Notes under the pieces: model-generated | Databases searched by the model: none | What the model saw: the letters and a program-made list of their open reading frames with translations, nothing else | Told to the model about the DNA's origin: nothing | Translations under genes and position numbers: made by a program | Source of the DNA: Geothrix sp. 21YS21S-4 | GTDB taxonomy: Bacteria > Acidobacteriota > Holophagae > Holophagales > Holophagaceae | Length of the DNA: 64,000 bases | Reading direction: 5' to 3' | Assembly (NCBI RefSeq): GCF_030845995.1 | Contig: NZ_CP132719.1 | Coordinates: 1,674,001-1,738,000 of the forward strand | In this document: in pieces, positions 15,974-24,177 of the stretch | Numbering within the stretch: the stretch's first letter is position 1 | How the letters are laid out: each line of letters begins with the position of its first letter

Positions 15974-16984
15974 ATGCACCCCTTCGAATCCCTGGGACTG
16001 AAACACGATGGCCGTAAGCTCTGGGTCTTGGACCAGACGCAGCTCCCCGACGCGGAGGTGTGGCTGGACGGAAGCGAGCCCGAGGCCATGGTCGCCCTCA
16101 TCAAGCGCCTGGCCGTCCGGGGCGCGCCGCTCATCGGCGTGGCGGCGGCGGCGAGCCTGGCGACCTTCGCGCACCGCGGGGCCTCCGCCACCGAGTACGC
16201 CGCCGCCTGCGCGAGCCTCCGGGCAGCGCGGCCCACCGCCGTGAACCTGATGTGGGCCATGGACCGGATGAAGGACGCCGCCGATCCCGTGGCCGAAGCC
16301 CGGGCCATCTTCGAGGAGGACGTGCGCCTGTGCGAAGGCATGGCGATGCACGGCGCGGCCCTCCTCCAGGACGGCGAGGGCCTCCTCACCCACTGCAACA
16401 CCGGCGGCCTCGCCACCGCGGGCATCGGGACGGCCCTGGGCGTCATCCGCCGCGCCCACGAGCAGGGCAAGCGCATCCACGTCTACGCGGACGAAACCCG
16501 CCCCCTGCTTCAGGGCGGCCGCCTCACGGCCTGGGAGCTGTGGAAGCTGGGCATCCCCTCGACCCTGATCACCGACAGCATGGCCGCCCTGCTGCTGCGG
16601 GACGGCAAGATCCAGCGGGTGCTGGTGGGCTCGGACCGCGTAGCCGCCAACGGCGATTTCGCCAACAAGGTGGGAACCTACGGCCTGGCCGTTCAGGCCC
16701 GGTTCCACAGCGTGCCCTTCCACCCCGTGGCCCCCTTTTCCACCGTGGACCTCGCCTGCGCCGACGGCGCCGCCATCCCCATCGAGGAACGCGATCCCGC
16801 CGAGGTTCGCGGCTACGGCCCCTGGCGCTGGGCGCCTGAAGCCATGCCCGCGTGGAACCCCAGCTTCGACGTCACGCCGGCCGACCTCGTCACCAGCCTG
16901 GTCCTGGATCGAGGCGTCTATTCCCGCGCCGACCTCCAGCGCGGCGTCCTGGCCGAGGTGGTGGGGAAAGAAAAGAGCGAATAA
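15974..16984 (+). CDS. mtnA: S-methyl-5-thioribose-1-phosphate isomerase
   Basis: A 336-residue MtnA, isomerising 5-methylthioribose-1-phosphate to the ribulose form in salvage of methylthioadenosine. The catalytic pair is present: Cys141 in THCNTGGLAT and Asp221 in GSDRVAANGD. VRGAPLIGVAAA and ADETRPLLQGGRLTAWEL are signature segments of the family (also shared with eIF2B-like proteins, but the Cys/Asp pair defines MtnA). Length is normal. It follows a class II aldolase gene, separated only by a repeat element. No mtnC/mtnK-type salvage genes are nearby, which favours the DHAP-shunt over the full methionine salvage cycle. Confidence 0.95.
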   Translation: MHPFESLGLKHDGRKLWVLDQTQLPDAEVWLDGSEPEAMVALIKRLAVRGAPLIGVAAAASLATFAHRGASATEYAAACASLRAARPTAVNLMWAMDRMKDAADPVAEARAIFEEDVRLCEGMAMHGAALLQDGEGLLTHCNTGGLATAGIGTALGVIRRAHEQGKRIHVYADETRPLLQGGRLTAWELWKLGIPSTLITDSMAALLLRDGKIQRVLVGSDRVAANGDFANKVGTYGLAVQARFHSVPFHPVAPFSTVDLACADGAAIPIEERDPAEVRGYGPWRWAPEAMPAWNPSFDVTPADLVTSLVLDRGVYSRADLQRGVLAEVVGKEKSE

Positions 16985-17079
16985 AGCTGAGGAAAACGGA
17001 AAACGAAGGAGGAAAACGGAGAACGATCTTTATCTCTTTCTCTGTTTTCCTCCCTCCTTCCGCTGCCCTCCGCTTTGAA
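16983..17079. repeat. Intergenic palindrome, family D copy 2
   Basis: An imperfect inverted repeat immediately after the mtnA stop: purine words AAAGCTGAGGAAAACGGA and GGAGGAAAACGGAGAACG on the left, and TCTGTTTTCCTCC and CCTCCGCTTT on the right. It separates convergent mtnA and the ArnE-like gene and could act as a bidirectional transcript end. It belongs to the same family as 7850-7943 and 57437-57550. Confidence 0.7.
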
Positions 17080-17107
17080 AATCACCGTTTCCCAGAAAAC
17101 GAACGCT

Positions 17108-17485
17108 TCAGTGTCCGCGCCCACTCAGCGCCTGGAGCCCCACGCCCATGACGATCACCGCGAGCGCCACCCAGCGCATGGGCGTCATGGCCTCGCCGAG
17201 GAAGGCGCGGGCCATGAGCGCGTTGGCGAGAAAGCCCAGGGCGAGGAAGGGATAGGCGTAATTCACCTGCACCAGGGACAGCGCGCCGAGCCACACCACC
17301 ACACTCACCGCGTAGCAGGCGAGCCCCGCCAGCACCCAGGGTTCGACCATCAGCCTCAGGAGCGGTCCCGCCGCGAGCTGCATGCCCCCGGCGGCCTGAA
17401 GCCCCTTCTTCAGGCAGATCTGGGCGGCGGCATTGAGCAGCACGCCCAGGACGATGAGGGGGATGGCTTTGACATTGGGGCTCAT
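17108..17485 (-). CDS. SMR/EamA-type small transporter, ArnE-like
   Basis: A 125-residue, four-helix membrane protein of the small multidrug resistance/EamA superfamily (LIVLGVLLNAAAQICLKKGL, VLAGLACYAVSVVVWLGALS, YPFLALGFLANALMA, WVALAVIVMGVGLQAL). The membrane-embedded Glu essential in EmrE-type drug exporters is absent from helix 1 (NAAAQ), so it is closer to ArnE/ArnF-type lipid-linked sugar flippase subunits. It is last in a minus-strand run after two ArnT-like transferases, supporting a role in flipping an undecaprenyl-linked sugar. A GAGG precedes the ATG at 17485. Confidence 0.78.
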   Translation of the reverse strand: MSPNVKAIPLIVLGVLLNAAAQICLKKGLQAAGGMQLAAGPLLRLMVEPWVLAGLACYAVSVVVWLGALSLVQVNYAYPFLALGFLANALMARAFLGEAMTPMRWVALAVIVMGVGLQALSGRGH

Positions 17486-17513
17486 GGGGCCTCGGCAAGG
17501 GAGAAGGCGGCGC

Positions 17514-19199
17514 TCACGGTTTCCGCCTCAGCAGCAGGATCTCACCGCCGCCCGTGGGCACGGCGAGGAGGATCTCGAAGCGGGCGCGGAGGGCAGGGCT
17601 CATGCCCCACGCGTTCTGTTCCCACTCGCCGCGCTGGGCCACCAGCCGGGCTTCGGGATCCAGGCGCTCCAGGGCCGCGGCCGTCCGCAGCTCCGGCATC
17701 AGGTGGTCCGTGTAGACCATGACGCCGCTGCGGATGGTCTGCCAGTAGAAGACCTGCCGCCCGGCGATCAACGGCTGGACAGCGGCTGTCCAGCGCCGGT
17801 AGCTCTTGGCGGGGTCCAGCAGGCGGAAACCCCAGGTACCTCCGACGAGGTAGATGAGGCCCAATCCCAGCGCCACCGCTGGAACCAAAGCAGCGGCCTT
17901 CTTCCTCCAGGCGGCCCATCCCGTGGCGATCGCGACGGCGAGAAGCCCGATGGCCATGAGTCGCACCGCGCCCAGGAAGGGCGCGAGCTGCGCCTGGAGT
18001 TTCGCCCCTCCGGCCCCGAGGCCCGCCGCACAGAGGATCCCGGCCGGAAGGACCAGAGCGATGGCCAGCACCAGGCCCAGCCGCCGCGCGCGCGCACCGT
18101 CCATCCTCCGGATCAGGTCGCCCAGGAGCAGCGCCAGGAAGGGATAGCTCATCAAGAGGTACTTGCCCTGCTTGCTCTGGACGGCGCTGAGGAAGATGAA
18201 CGGCACGGCGAAGGCCAGCAGGAGGAAGCGCTTCGCGGGATCGGCCAGCGCCCGCTCCCGTCGCAGGTGCAGGATCAGGGCGGGCAGAAGCAGCACCCAA
18301 GGGAAGAAATCTCCCAGCAGGTATTCGCCGTACTTCCACCAGGGCTGGATGTGGTCCCAGGCCTTCGTGGCCCGCTCGAAATTCTGGAACACGATCAGTT
18401 CGTAGGCGTAGTGCGCCCCGCCCTTCAGCCCCGCGGCCACGTACCACGGCGCCACCAGCAGGGCTGTGATGCCCAGTCCGGCGAGAATGCGCGCCCGGCG
18501 GAGGACGGCGAAATCCCGCTGCCAGACCAGGAATGCGGCCAGCACCAGCACCGACAGGACGGGCGCGAGCGGGCCCTTGGCGAGGAAGGCCAGGGCCAGC
18601 CAGAAGTAGGCCTTCAGGAACCAGCGCCGGTGCTCTCCAGGCACCTGCTCCGCTCCGCCGCGCAGCAGCAGGTAGCCGCCCAGCCAGCAGCACCAGCTCC
18701 AGGCGAGGAGGGCGGAAAACAGCATGTCGATCTGGATGAACTGGCTCTGCCAGAACCATAGGGGCGTGGCGGCAAGGATCAGGGCCGCGGGCTCGGCGGT
18801 GCCCGGCTCCAGGAAGCGGCCGGCCCAGCGGCGGAAGGCCGACAGGAAGGCCACCGCGGCGATCACGGAGGGCAGACGGAGGGCCCAGGCGGCGACGCCC
18901 TGGGTGAAGCCCAGGCCGCCGGTCAGGGCGTCCAGCACCACCGCGAAACCCTTCATCACCCAGTAGTAGAGGATCGGCTTCTCGCTGTAGGGCGCGCCGT
19001 TCAGCCAGGGCAGCAGCCAGTCGCCGCGCAGGCGCATCTCCTTCACGCACTGCGCGAAATCGGGTTCGTCCGGCGCCCACAGGTCCCGCATGGGCAGCAC
19101 GGCGAGCAGCAGCAGCGCGAACAGGATCTCGGGCGCGTGGGCGCGAAGCCAGCTCCTCAGCGGCGTACGGAAAGGCGGGGCGATCGGCGGAACGTCCAT
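17514..19199 (-). CDS. ArnT-like GT39 membrane glycosyltransferase 1
   Basis: A 561-residue multi-spanning glycosyltransferase of the GT39/ArnT/PMT type, which moves a sugar from a polyprenyl phosphate donor to lipid A, a protein or a glycan on the periplasmic side. After the first membrane segment comes the conserved acidic motif (LWAPDEPDFAQCVKEM) with LPWLNGAPYSEKPILYYW, as in ArnT. About eleven hydrophobic segments follow, then a small C-terminal periplasmic domain (YTDHLMPELRTA). Start at 19199 is selected because residues upstream are unlike the family. The acceptor cannot be predicted from sequence. Confidence 0.88.
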   Translation of the reverse strand: MDVPPIAPPFRTPLRSWLRAHAPEILFALLLLAVLPMRDLWAPDEPDFAQCVKEMRLRGDWLLPWLNGAPYSEKPILYYWVMKGFAVVLDALTGGLGFTQGVAAWALRLPSVIAAVAFLSAFRRWAGRFLEPGTAEPAALILAATPLWFWQSQFIQIDMLFSALLAWSWCCWLGGYLLLRGGAEQVPGEHRRWFLKAYFWLALAFLAKGPLAPVLSVLVLAAFLVWQRDFAVLRRARILAGLGITALLVAPWYVAAGLKGGAHYAYELIVFQNFERATKAWDHIQPWWKYGEYLLGDFFPWVLLLPALILHLRRERALADPAKRFLLLAFAVPFIFLSAVQSKQGKYLLMSYPFLALLLGDLIRRMDGARARRLGLVLAIALVLPAGILCAAGLGAGGAKLQAQLAPFLGAVRLMAIGLLAVAIATGWAAWRKKAAALVPAVALGLGLIYLVGGTWGFRLLDPAKSYRRWTAAVQPLIAGRQVFYWQTIRSGVMVYTDHLMPELRTAAALERLDPEARLVAQRGEWEQNAWGMSPALRARFEILLAVPTGGGEILLLRRKP

Positions 19200-19227
19200 C
19201 CCTTCATCTTCTCCGGAAAGGGGCCGC

Positions 19228-19322
19228 GGCCTGTCTTCAAAGTGGGTGGGAGCCGCGATGCCGCGCAGCCGCATCCAGCATAAAGCCCCTTGCGCGACCG
19301 CCCTTCACGTTGAAGACAGGCC
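19228..19322. repeat. Inverted repeat between the two GT39 genes
   Basis: GGCCTGTCTTCAA at 19228-19240 and its exact complement at 19310-19322 flank 69 bases; GTG/CAC continues the pairing after one mismatch. The right arm abuts the stop codon of the upstream GT39 gene and the left arm lies just before the downstream one. It is the only sequence of note in the gap. It could be a transcript-processing hairpin, and no similar copy was seen elsewhere in the window. Confidence 0.7.
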
Positions 19323-20987
19323 CTAGCGTCGCCGAGCGATCACCGCCGCCGGATTGCGCGCCACTTCCTCCCAACCGGCCTTTTCCTCGGCGCCGAGCTG
19401 CTTCCACAGCGCGGTCTTGGCGAGGACGAGGACGGGCCGGGCGGGATCCTCGGCCTTCAGGCGATCCGCCACCGTTCCCAGGGCCGCGGGATCCTCCTCG
19501 AACCAGGCTCCGGGATCCGGCAGGCGGTCCCGGCCGTAGGCCAGTTCCCCTGTGCCCGCCACCACCACGGTCCGCGTGCGGGCGTAGAAGGGGAGGCCCT
19601 GGAAATAGGTCCCGTAGCTGATCCACCGGGCCTGCGGCGGCGCCTGGCGCACGAGGGTTGCGACGGACTTGCCCGGTCCCGCGGCGGCCTGCGCCCCCAC
19701 GACGAGGAGCCACAGCCCCGCTCCCAGCGCCGCCATCAGGCGCGGCCCCGTGAGGCCCTTGGGACGGTGCGCCCAGGCGCCGAGGCCGATGAACGCGGCG
19801 GCCAGCGCCAGCATCCAGCCGCTTCCCGCCAGGTCCTTGCGGAAGACGACGGCGGCCAGGAGGAAGACGCCTCCCAGCAGCGCCAGTTCCTTTCCGGTGC
19901 GGCGGAGCGCGCGCAGTTCTTCGCCGTCCCGCTCGAACACGCAGGCCAGGGCGGCCAGGGGCACGAGGACCGGAAGGATGTAGGGCGGCAGTTTGGAGCC
20001 CGACAGGCTGAAGAAGGCGAGGGGCCACAGGAAGGCGACCACGAGGATCCCCACCGTCCACCGGGCCACGTGATTCTGCCCCCGCGGGCCGCGTCCGCGG
20101 AGGAACGCCCAGGACCGCTGAAGCCCCACCACCGTCGCCGACAGCCACGGCAGCAGGCCCACGCCGAGGATTCCCACGAAGTAGAGCTTGTCCAGCAGCC
20201 AGTTGTTGGAGCCCTGCCGGGAATGCTCGTGGGTGAGGAAGCGGGTGAAGTGCTCGTGGATGAAGAAGAACTGCGCATGGCCGGGATTGGCGCGATCCAC
20301 CAGCCAGAACCAGGGCACTGTCGCCACCAGGTAGAGCAGCCATCCCAGCGGATCGAAGGCCGTGCGGAGGACGGCCCGGCGCAGGCCGGCGTCCTTCCAC
20401 GCGAAGGGAAGCGAGAAGACCAGGATTCCGCCCATGAGGATCACCTGGGCGAGGCCCTTGGTGAGCATGGCGCCCGCCAGGAAAGTGAAGGCCGCGAGGG
20501 TCCAGGCGAGCCCGTCCCGCCCTTCCCGGCGCTGGACCACCGCTTCCACGAAGGCGGCCAGGGCGGCCACCAGGAAGGCGCTGAACAGGGCGTCCAGGGT
20601 CAGGGTCTGGCCCACCAGGAAGGCGAGCAGCCCCGTGGCCGCCATGAAGGACGCCCACAGAGGCTGGCGCGCGCCCAGGCGCTTCGCCAGCCGCCAGGCG
20701 GCCCACAGGATGAGGGCGGACGCCAGGGCCAGCGGAAGCCGGGCGGCGGCGCCGTTCACCCCGAACAGCTTCATGCTGATGGCGGACAGCCAGTACTGGA
20801 GCGGCGGCTTCTCGAAGTAGAGCACCCCGTTGAGGCGGGGCGTCAGCCAGTCGCCGGTGGCGAGCATCTCCCGGGGGATCTCGGCGTACCGCCCCTCGTC
20901 AGGCTCCCACAGGGGCCGCACCAGCAGGGGCAGCAGGCCGAGGCAGAACCACAGGGCGAGGAGCGTGTACCGTTCGCGGCGCGTCAT
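19323..20987 (-). CDS. ArnT-like GT39 membrane glycosyltransferase 2
   Basis: A 554-residue polytopic glycosyltransferase closely following the ArnT pattern: LWEPDEGRYAEIPREML after the first membrane segment (catalytic Asp-Glu), GDWLTPRLNGVLYFEKPPLQ, then about a dozen hydrophobic helices and a C-terminal soluble region (YGTYFQGLPFYARTRTVV). ArnT uses undecaprenyl-phosphate-4-amino-4-deoxyarabinose to modify lipid A; because the aminotransferase and formyltransferase genes of that pathway are not here, the sugar may differ. It is transcribed after the ArnA-type decarboxylase gene and before a second GT39 gene. A paralogue, not a duplicate: the two GT39 proteins are only loosely similar. Confidence 0.9.
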   Translation of the reverse strand: MTRRERYTLLALWFCLGLLPLLVRPLWEPDEGRYAEIPREMLATGDWLTPRLNGVLYFEKPPLQYWLSAISMKLFGVNGAAARLPLALASALILWAAWRLAKRLGARQPLWASFMAATGLLAFLVGQTLTLDALFSAFLVAALAAFVEAVVQRREGRDGLAWTLAAFTFLAGAMLTKGLAQVILMGGILVFSLPFAWKDAGLRRAVLRTAFDPLGWLLYLVATVPWFWLVDRANPGHAQFFFIHEHFTRFLTHEHSRQGSNNWLLDKLYFVGILGVGLLPWLSATVVGLQRSWAFLRGRGPRGQNHVARWTVGILVVAFLWPLAFFSLSGSKLPPYILPVLVPLAALACVFERDGEELRALRRTGKELALLGGVFLLAAVVFRKDLAGSGWMLALAAAFIGLGAWAHRPKGLTGPRLMAALGAGLWLLVVGAQAAAGPGKSVATLVRQAPPQARWISYGTYFQGLPFYARTRTVVVAGTGELAYGRDRLPDPGAWFEEDPAALGTVADRLKAEDPARPVLVLAKTALWKQLGAEEKAGWEEVARNPAAVIARRR

Positions 20988-21025
20988 GGCTGGAATCCCA
21001 CCCGATGGATCAAAAGAACAAATCC

Positions 21026-21076
21026 CACCACCGAGGCACCAAGAACTCTTTTGCTTTTCTTGGTGCCTCGGTGGTG
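21026..21076 (-). repeat. Strong hairpin, family C short copy
   Basis: A perfect 20-bp inverted repeat (21026-21045 with 21057-21076, containing CACCACCGAGGCACCAAG) closes an 11-base loop. It lies between the ArnA-like gene and GT39 gene 2. The arms are a compact version of the CCACCAAG/CTTGGTGG element found at 43001, 49469 and 57592. Such a stable RNA stem within a probable operon may cause differential expression of the two sides. Confidence 0.85.
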
Positions 21077-21097
21077 ATCGGTTGAAGTCTGGAAAAC

Positions 21098-22150
21098 CTA
21101 GTTCTCGGTCTCGACGACCTTCTCCAGAGCCTTGTGCTCCTCGACGAAGAAGTCGATGGCCTTCTTGAGGGAATCCTTCATGGAGACCGTGGGCTGGAAG
21201 CCGAAGGTGCTCTGCATCCGCTTGATGCTGGGGGTGCGGCGGGCCACGTCCTGGTAGCCCTTCCCGTAGAACTCGCCGCTGCCGGTCTCGACGGTGCGGC
21301 CCTCAGGAATGCCCCGCTCCTTGCGGAAAGGATGCTCCTTCCAGATGTCGATCATCATCTCGGCGATCTCGCGGACGCTGTAGTCGTTGACGGGATTTCC
21401 GATGTTGAAGATCTGGCCGTCGGCCTTCCCGCCCTCGTTCCGCAGGATGGCCATCAGGCCGTCCATGGCGTCGCTCACGTCGCAGAAGCAGCGGTGGGCA
21501 TGGCCGCCGTCCACCAGGTTCAGGGGCTCGCCGTTGAACAGGTTCCAGCTGAACTGGGTCACCAGGCGGCTGCTTCCCTCCTTGGCGGTGTTCAGGCTGT
21601 CGAGCTTGGGGCCCATCCAGTTGAAGGGGCGGAACAGGGTGAACTTCAGGCCCTGCTGGAACCCGTAGGCCCAGATCACGCGGTCGAGGAGCTGCTTGCT
21701 GGTGCTGTAGATCCAGCGGTTCATGGGGATGGGGCCGGTGACGAGGGGCGACTCGTGCTCGTCGAACTCCGCGTCGGGGCACATGCCGTAGACTTCCGAG
21801 GTGCTGGGGAAGACCACGCGCTTCTTGTACTTCACGCACTGGCGGATGACGCGGAGGTTCTCCTCGAAATCCAGCTCGAACACGCGCAGGGGATCGGTGA
21901 CATAGACCTTGGGCGTGGCGATGGCGACCAGCGGGAGCACCACGTCGCACTTCTTGATGTGGTACTCAATCCATTCCTTGGAGATCGTCACGTCGCCCTC
22001 CACGAAGTGGAAGCGGGGATTGGCCAGGTGGTCGGAGACCTTGTGGGTGCCGAGATCGAGGCCGTAGACCTCCCAGTCGGTGTCCCGCATGATGCGGTCC
22101 ACCAGATGGGACCCGATGAAGCCATTAACGCCCAGAATCAGGACTTTCAC
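21098..22150 (-). CDS. ArnA-type UDP-glucuronate decarboxylase, stand-alone
   Basis: A 350-residue extended short-chain dehydrogenase matching the C-terminal half of ArnA, which oxidatively decarboxylates UDP-glucuronate to UDP-4-ketopentose. It has the NAD Rossmann motif GVNGFIGSHL, KKCDVVLPLVAIATP, the Ser-Tyr-Lys active site (PSTSEVYGMCPD and WIYSTSKQLLDRVIWAYG) and FRPFNWMGP. It has no formyltransferase domain, so it cannot do ArnA's second reaction; in plant-like or Ralstonia relatives such enzymes make UDP-4-ketopentose or UDP-xylose. GTG 22150 is chosen over GTG 22165 because GAGG lies seven bases upstream of it. Confidence 0.88.
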   Translation of the reverse strand: MKVLILGVNGFIGSHLVDRIMRDTDWEVYGLDLGTHKVSDHLANPRFHFVEGDVTISKEWIEYHIKKCDVVLPLVAIATPKVYVTDPLRVFELDFEENLRVIRQCVKYKKRVVFPSTSEVYGMCPDAEFDEHESPLVTGPIPMNRWIYSTSKQLLDRVIWAYGFQQGLKFTLFRPFNWMGPKLDSLNTAKEGSSRLVTQFSWNLFNGEPLNLVDGGHAHRCFCDVSDAMDGLMAILRNEGGKADGQIFNIGNPVNDYSVREIAEMMIDIWKEHPFRKERGIPEGRTVETGSGEFYGKGYQDVARRTPSIKRMQSTFGFQPTVSMKDSLKKAIDFFVEEHKALEKVVETEN

Positions 22151-22210
22151 GGAAGCACCTCGCACAAACGAACCAGTCTACCCGTTCCGGAGGCTCGGGT
22201 CCCTTGAAGA

Positions 22211-23113
22211 TTAACGAAGCCAGCCCTTCCGCCGGAACCAGATCCAGATCCCCAGCGCCGTGACGGCCATGAGCCCCATCACCAGGGGATAGCCGAAGCG
22301 GTGCTCCAGCTCGGGCATCCGCCGGAAATTCATCCCGTAGATCCCGGCGATGAAGGTCAGGGGCAGGAAGAAGGCGCTGAAGATCGTGAGCACGCGCATG
22401 ACTTCGTTGGTGCGCTGGCTGGCGAGGTTGATCTCCAGGTTCATCAGGTGGGTGGCGCTCTCCAGCAGCTCGTCCGCCCAGGTGTGCAGCCGGTCGGCCT
22501 CCTCCACCACGTCCGCGAGAAGGCCGTGGTCGTCGCGGGCCTGCTCCTTCAGGTTGCCCAGGGCCGCGCGGGTGCGCCACAGCGTGCGCTTGACGACGGC
22601 GCAGCGGCGCTTGATGCCGTAGACCTGCTTGATGCCCAGGTGGGGCGCTTTCCGGCTGAACAGGGCCGTCTCGATCCGGTCCAGCTTCTCCTCGCTCTCC
22701 CGCATGGGTTCGTCGAAGGATTTCACCGCGGCGGCGCACAGGGCGAGGACCACCTGCTCGGGACGGAGAGGGGGGCCCCCCGCGGCGTGCCGGGCCGCCT
22801 CTGCGAAGAAGGGCTGCTCCCGCCGGTGGACGGTGATGAGGGCGCCTTCCATCAAGAGGAGCACCAGGCGCCGCGTCATGGCCTGGATGGTGTCGCCCCG
22901 CTTGGCCACTTCATCGTAGGCGCGGAGGATCAGGAGCTGCTGCCCCGGGAGGCGCTCGTACTTGGGCAGGTGGGGCTGGTTGAGCAGGTCGCGCACGGCG
23001 GCGGGATGAAGTCCGTAGCGCGCGGCGACTTCCGCCATCTCGGCGGCGGTGGGATCCACCAGATCCACCCAGGTGAAGGTCGAACCCTCGGGAAGGGGCA
23101 GGTTCCGCAGCAT
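22211..23113 (-). CDS. corA: CorA-family divalent cation channel
   Basis: A 300-residue CorA-type Mg2+/Co2+ (sometimes Zn2+) transporter. The cytoplasmic N-terminal domain contains WVDLVDPTAAEM, and a long helical funnel (DRLHTWADELLESATHLMNL) leads to two C-terminal membrane helices with the YGMNF signature of the pore entrance. It ends in a basic tail. Its ATG overlaps the TGA of the upstream dehydrogenase gene (TGATG), implying coupled translation. Ion selectivity is not predictable here. Confidence 0.93.
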   Translation of the reverse strand: MLRNLPLPEGSTFTWVDLVDPTAAEMAEVAARYGLHPAAVRDLLNQPHLPKYERLPGQQLLILRAYDEVAKRGDTIQAMTRRLVLLLMEGALITVHRREQPFFAEAARHAAGGPPLRPEQVVLALCAAAVKSFDEPMRESEEKLDRIETALFSRKAPHLGIKQVYGIKRRCAVVKRTLWRTRAALGNLKEQARDDHGLLADVVEEADRLHTWADELLESATHLMNLEINLASQRTNEVMRVLTIFSAFFLPLTFIAGIYGMNFRRMPELEHRFGYPLVMGLMAVTALGIWIWFRRKGWLR

Positions 23114-24177
23114 CAGGGCACCCGGCAGACCACCTTGCCGAAGCCCTGTCCGGCCTCGAGGTGGCATTGGGCCGCGGGATAGTCGGCCAGGTCGAACACG
23201 CGGTCCAGGACCGGCCGGAACGGCGGATTGGCGGGCCGCTGGGCCAGCAGGGAGATCAGGGTCCACAGGTGCTCGCGCCGCCCCATGTACGAGCCGCGGA
23301 TCTGGATCTGCTTGGCGAACAGAGCGCGGAGGTCGAAGGAGGTCTCCCGACCCGTGGTGGCGCCGCAGGTGACGATGCGGCCGCCCCGCGCGCAGGCGGA
23401 CAGGCTGGCGCCCCAGGTGGCGGCCCCGGTGTGCTCGAAGACCACGTCCACGCCCCGCTTGCCCGTGAGGTCGCGCACCTTCCCGGCCAGGGCTTTCATC
23501 TCCCCCCGCACCAGGACGTGTTCCGCCCCCAGTTCCCAGCAGCGGATCGCCTTGGCTTCGCTCCCCACCACGGCGATCGCGGTGCCCCCGAGCGCCTTCA
23601 CCAACTGGAGGGCGGCGCTGCCGACGCCGCTGCCGCCGCCCCACACCAGCACGGTCTCGCCGGGGCGGAGCGCCGCCTTGGGGACGAGCATCTCCCAGGC
23701 GGTGAGGAAGACCAGGGGAAAGGCCGCCGCCTGCTCGAAGCTCCAGTTCCCGGGGATGGGCAGGAGGTTCGCCGCGGGCACCAACACGTGGGTCGCGGCG
23801 GTGCCGTCGCAGGCGTGGCCCAGGATGCCGTAGGAGGGGCACAGCATGTCGTCGCCGCGGAGGCAGGCCGGACACAGCCCGCAACTCAGGCCCGGCGCGA
23901 TCATCGCGCTGCCGCCCAGTTCCACGCCCTGCGGGAGGCGCGTCCCCTGCCCCACCGCCTCCACGAAACCCGCACCGTCGCAGCCCGGCGTGAGGGGCAG
24001 AGGCAGCGCGAAGCCGGGAATCCCCTCCGTCGTCCACAGGTCGAGGCGGTTGAGGGCCATCGCTTTCACCGCGATCCGCGCCCACCCCGGTTCGGGATCG
24101 GCGGGGACGAAGGCCTCCCGCGTGGGCGTTCCGACGGCGCCGTGCTGGGTCACGCGGAAACGGAAGGCTTCGCTCAC
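23113..24177 (-). CDS. Zinc-type MDR alcohol dehydrogenase/quinone oxidoreductase
   Basis: A 354-residue medium-chain dehydrogenase. Residues about 85-110 carry a structural-zinc Cys cluster (CGLCPACLRGDDMLC); LTPGCDGAGFVEAVGQG is the GroES-like core, and VLVWGGGSGVGSAALQL is the NAD(P)-binding loop. A catalytic-zinc Cys at the usual N-terminal site is not evident (MALNRLDLW), so it may be closer to zinc-independent enoyl reductases with a retained structural zinc. The GTG at 24177 has GAGAGGAG upstream and fits the family N-terminus; the longer open frame is unlikely. Coupled to corA by a TGATG overlap. Confidence 0.85.
   Translation of the reverse strand: MSEAFRFRVTQHGAVGTPTREAFVPADPEPGWARIAVKAMALNRLDLWTTEGIPGFALPLPLTPGCDGAGFVEAVGQGTRLPQGVELGGSAMIAPGLSCGLCPACLRGDDMLCPSYGILGHACDGTAATHVLVPAANLLPIPGNWSFEQAAAFPLVFLTAWEMLVPKAALRPGETVLVWGGGSGVGSAALQLVKALGGTAIAVVGSEAKAIRCWELGAEHVLVRGEMKALAGKVRDLTGKRGVDVVFEHTGAATWGASLSACARGGRIVTCGATTGRETSFDLRALFAKQIQIRGSYMGRREHLWTLISLLAQRPANPPFRPVLDRVFDLADYPAAQCHLEAGQGFGKVVCRVP

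Noticed and set aside
17108-17485. EmrE-type multidrug exporter
   Set aside because: The essential helix-1 Glu is missing and the neighbours are ArnT-like transferases, so an ArnE-like flippase subunit is more likely.
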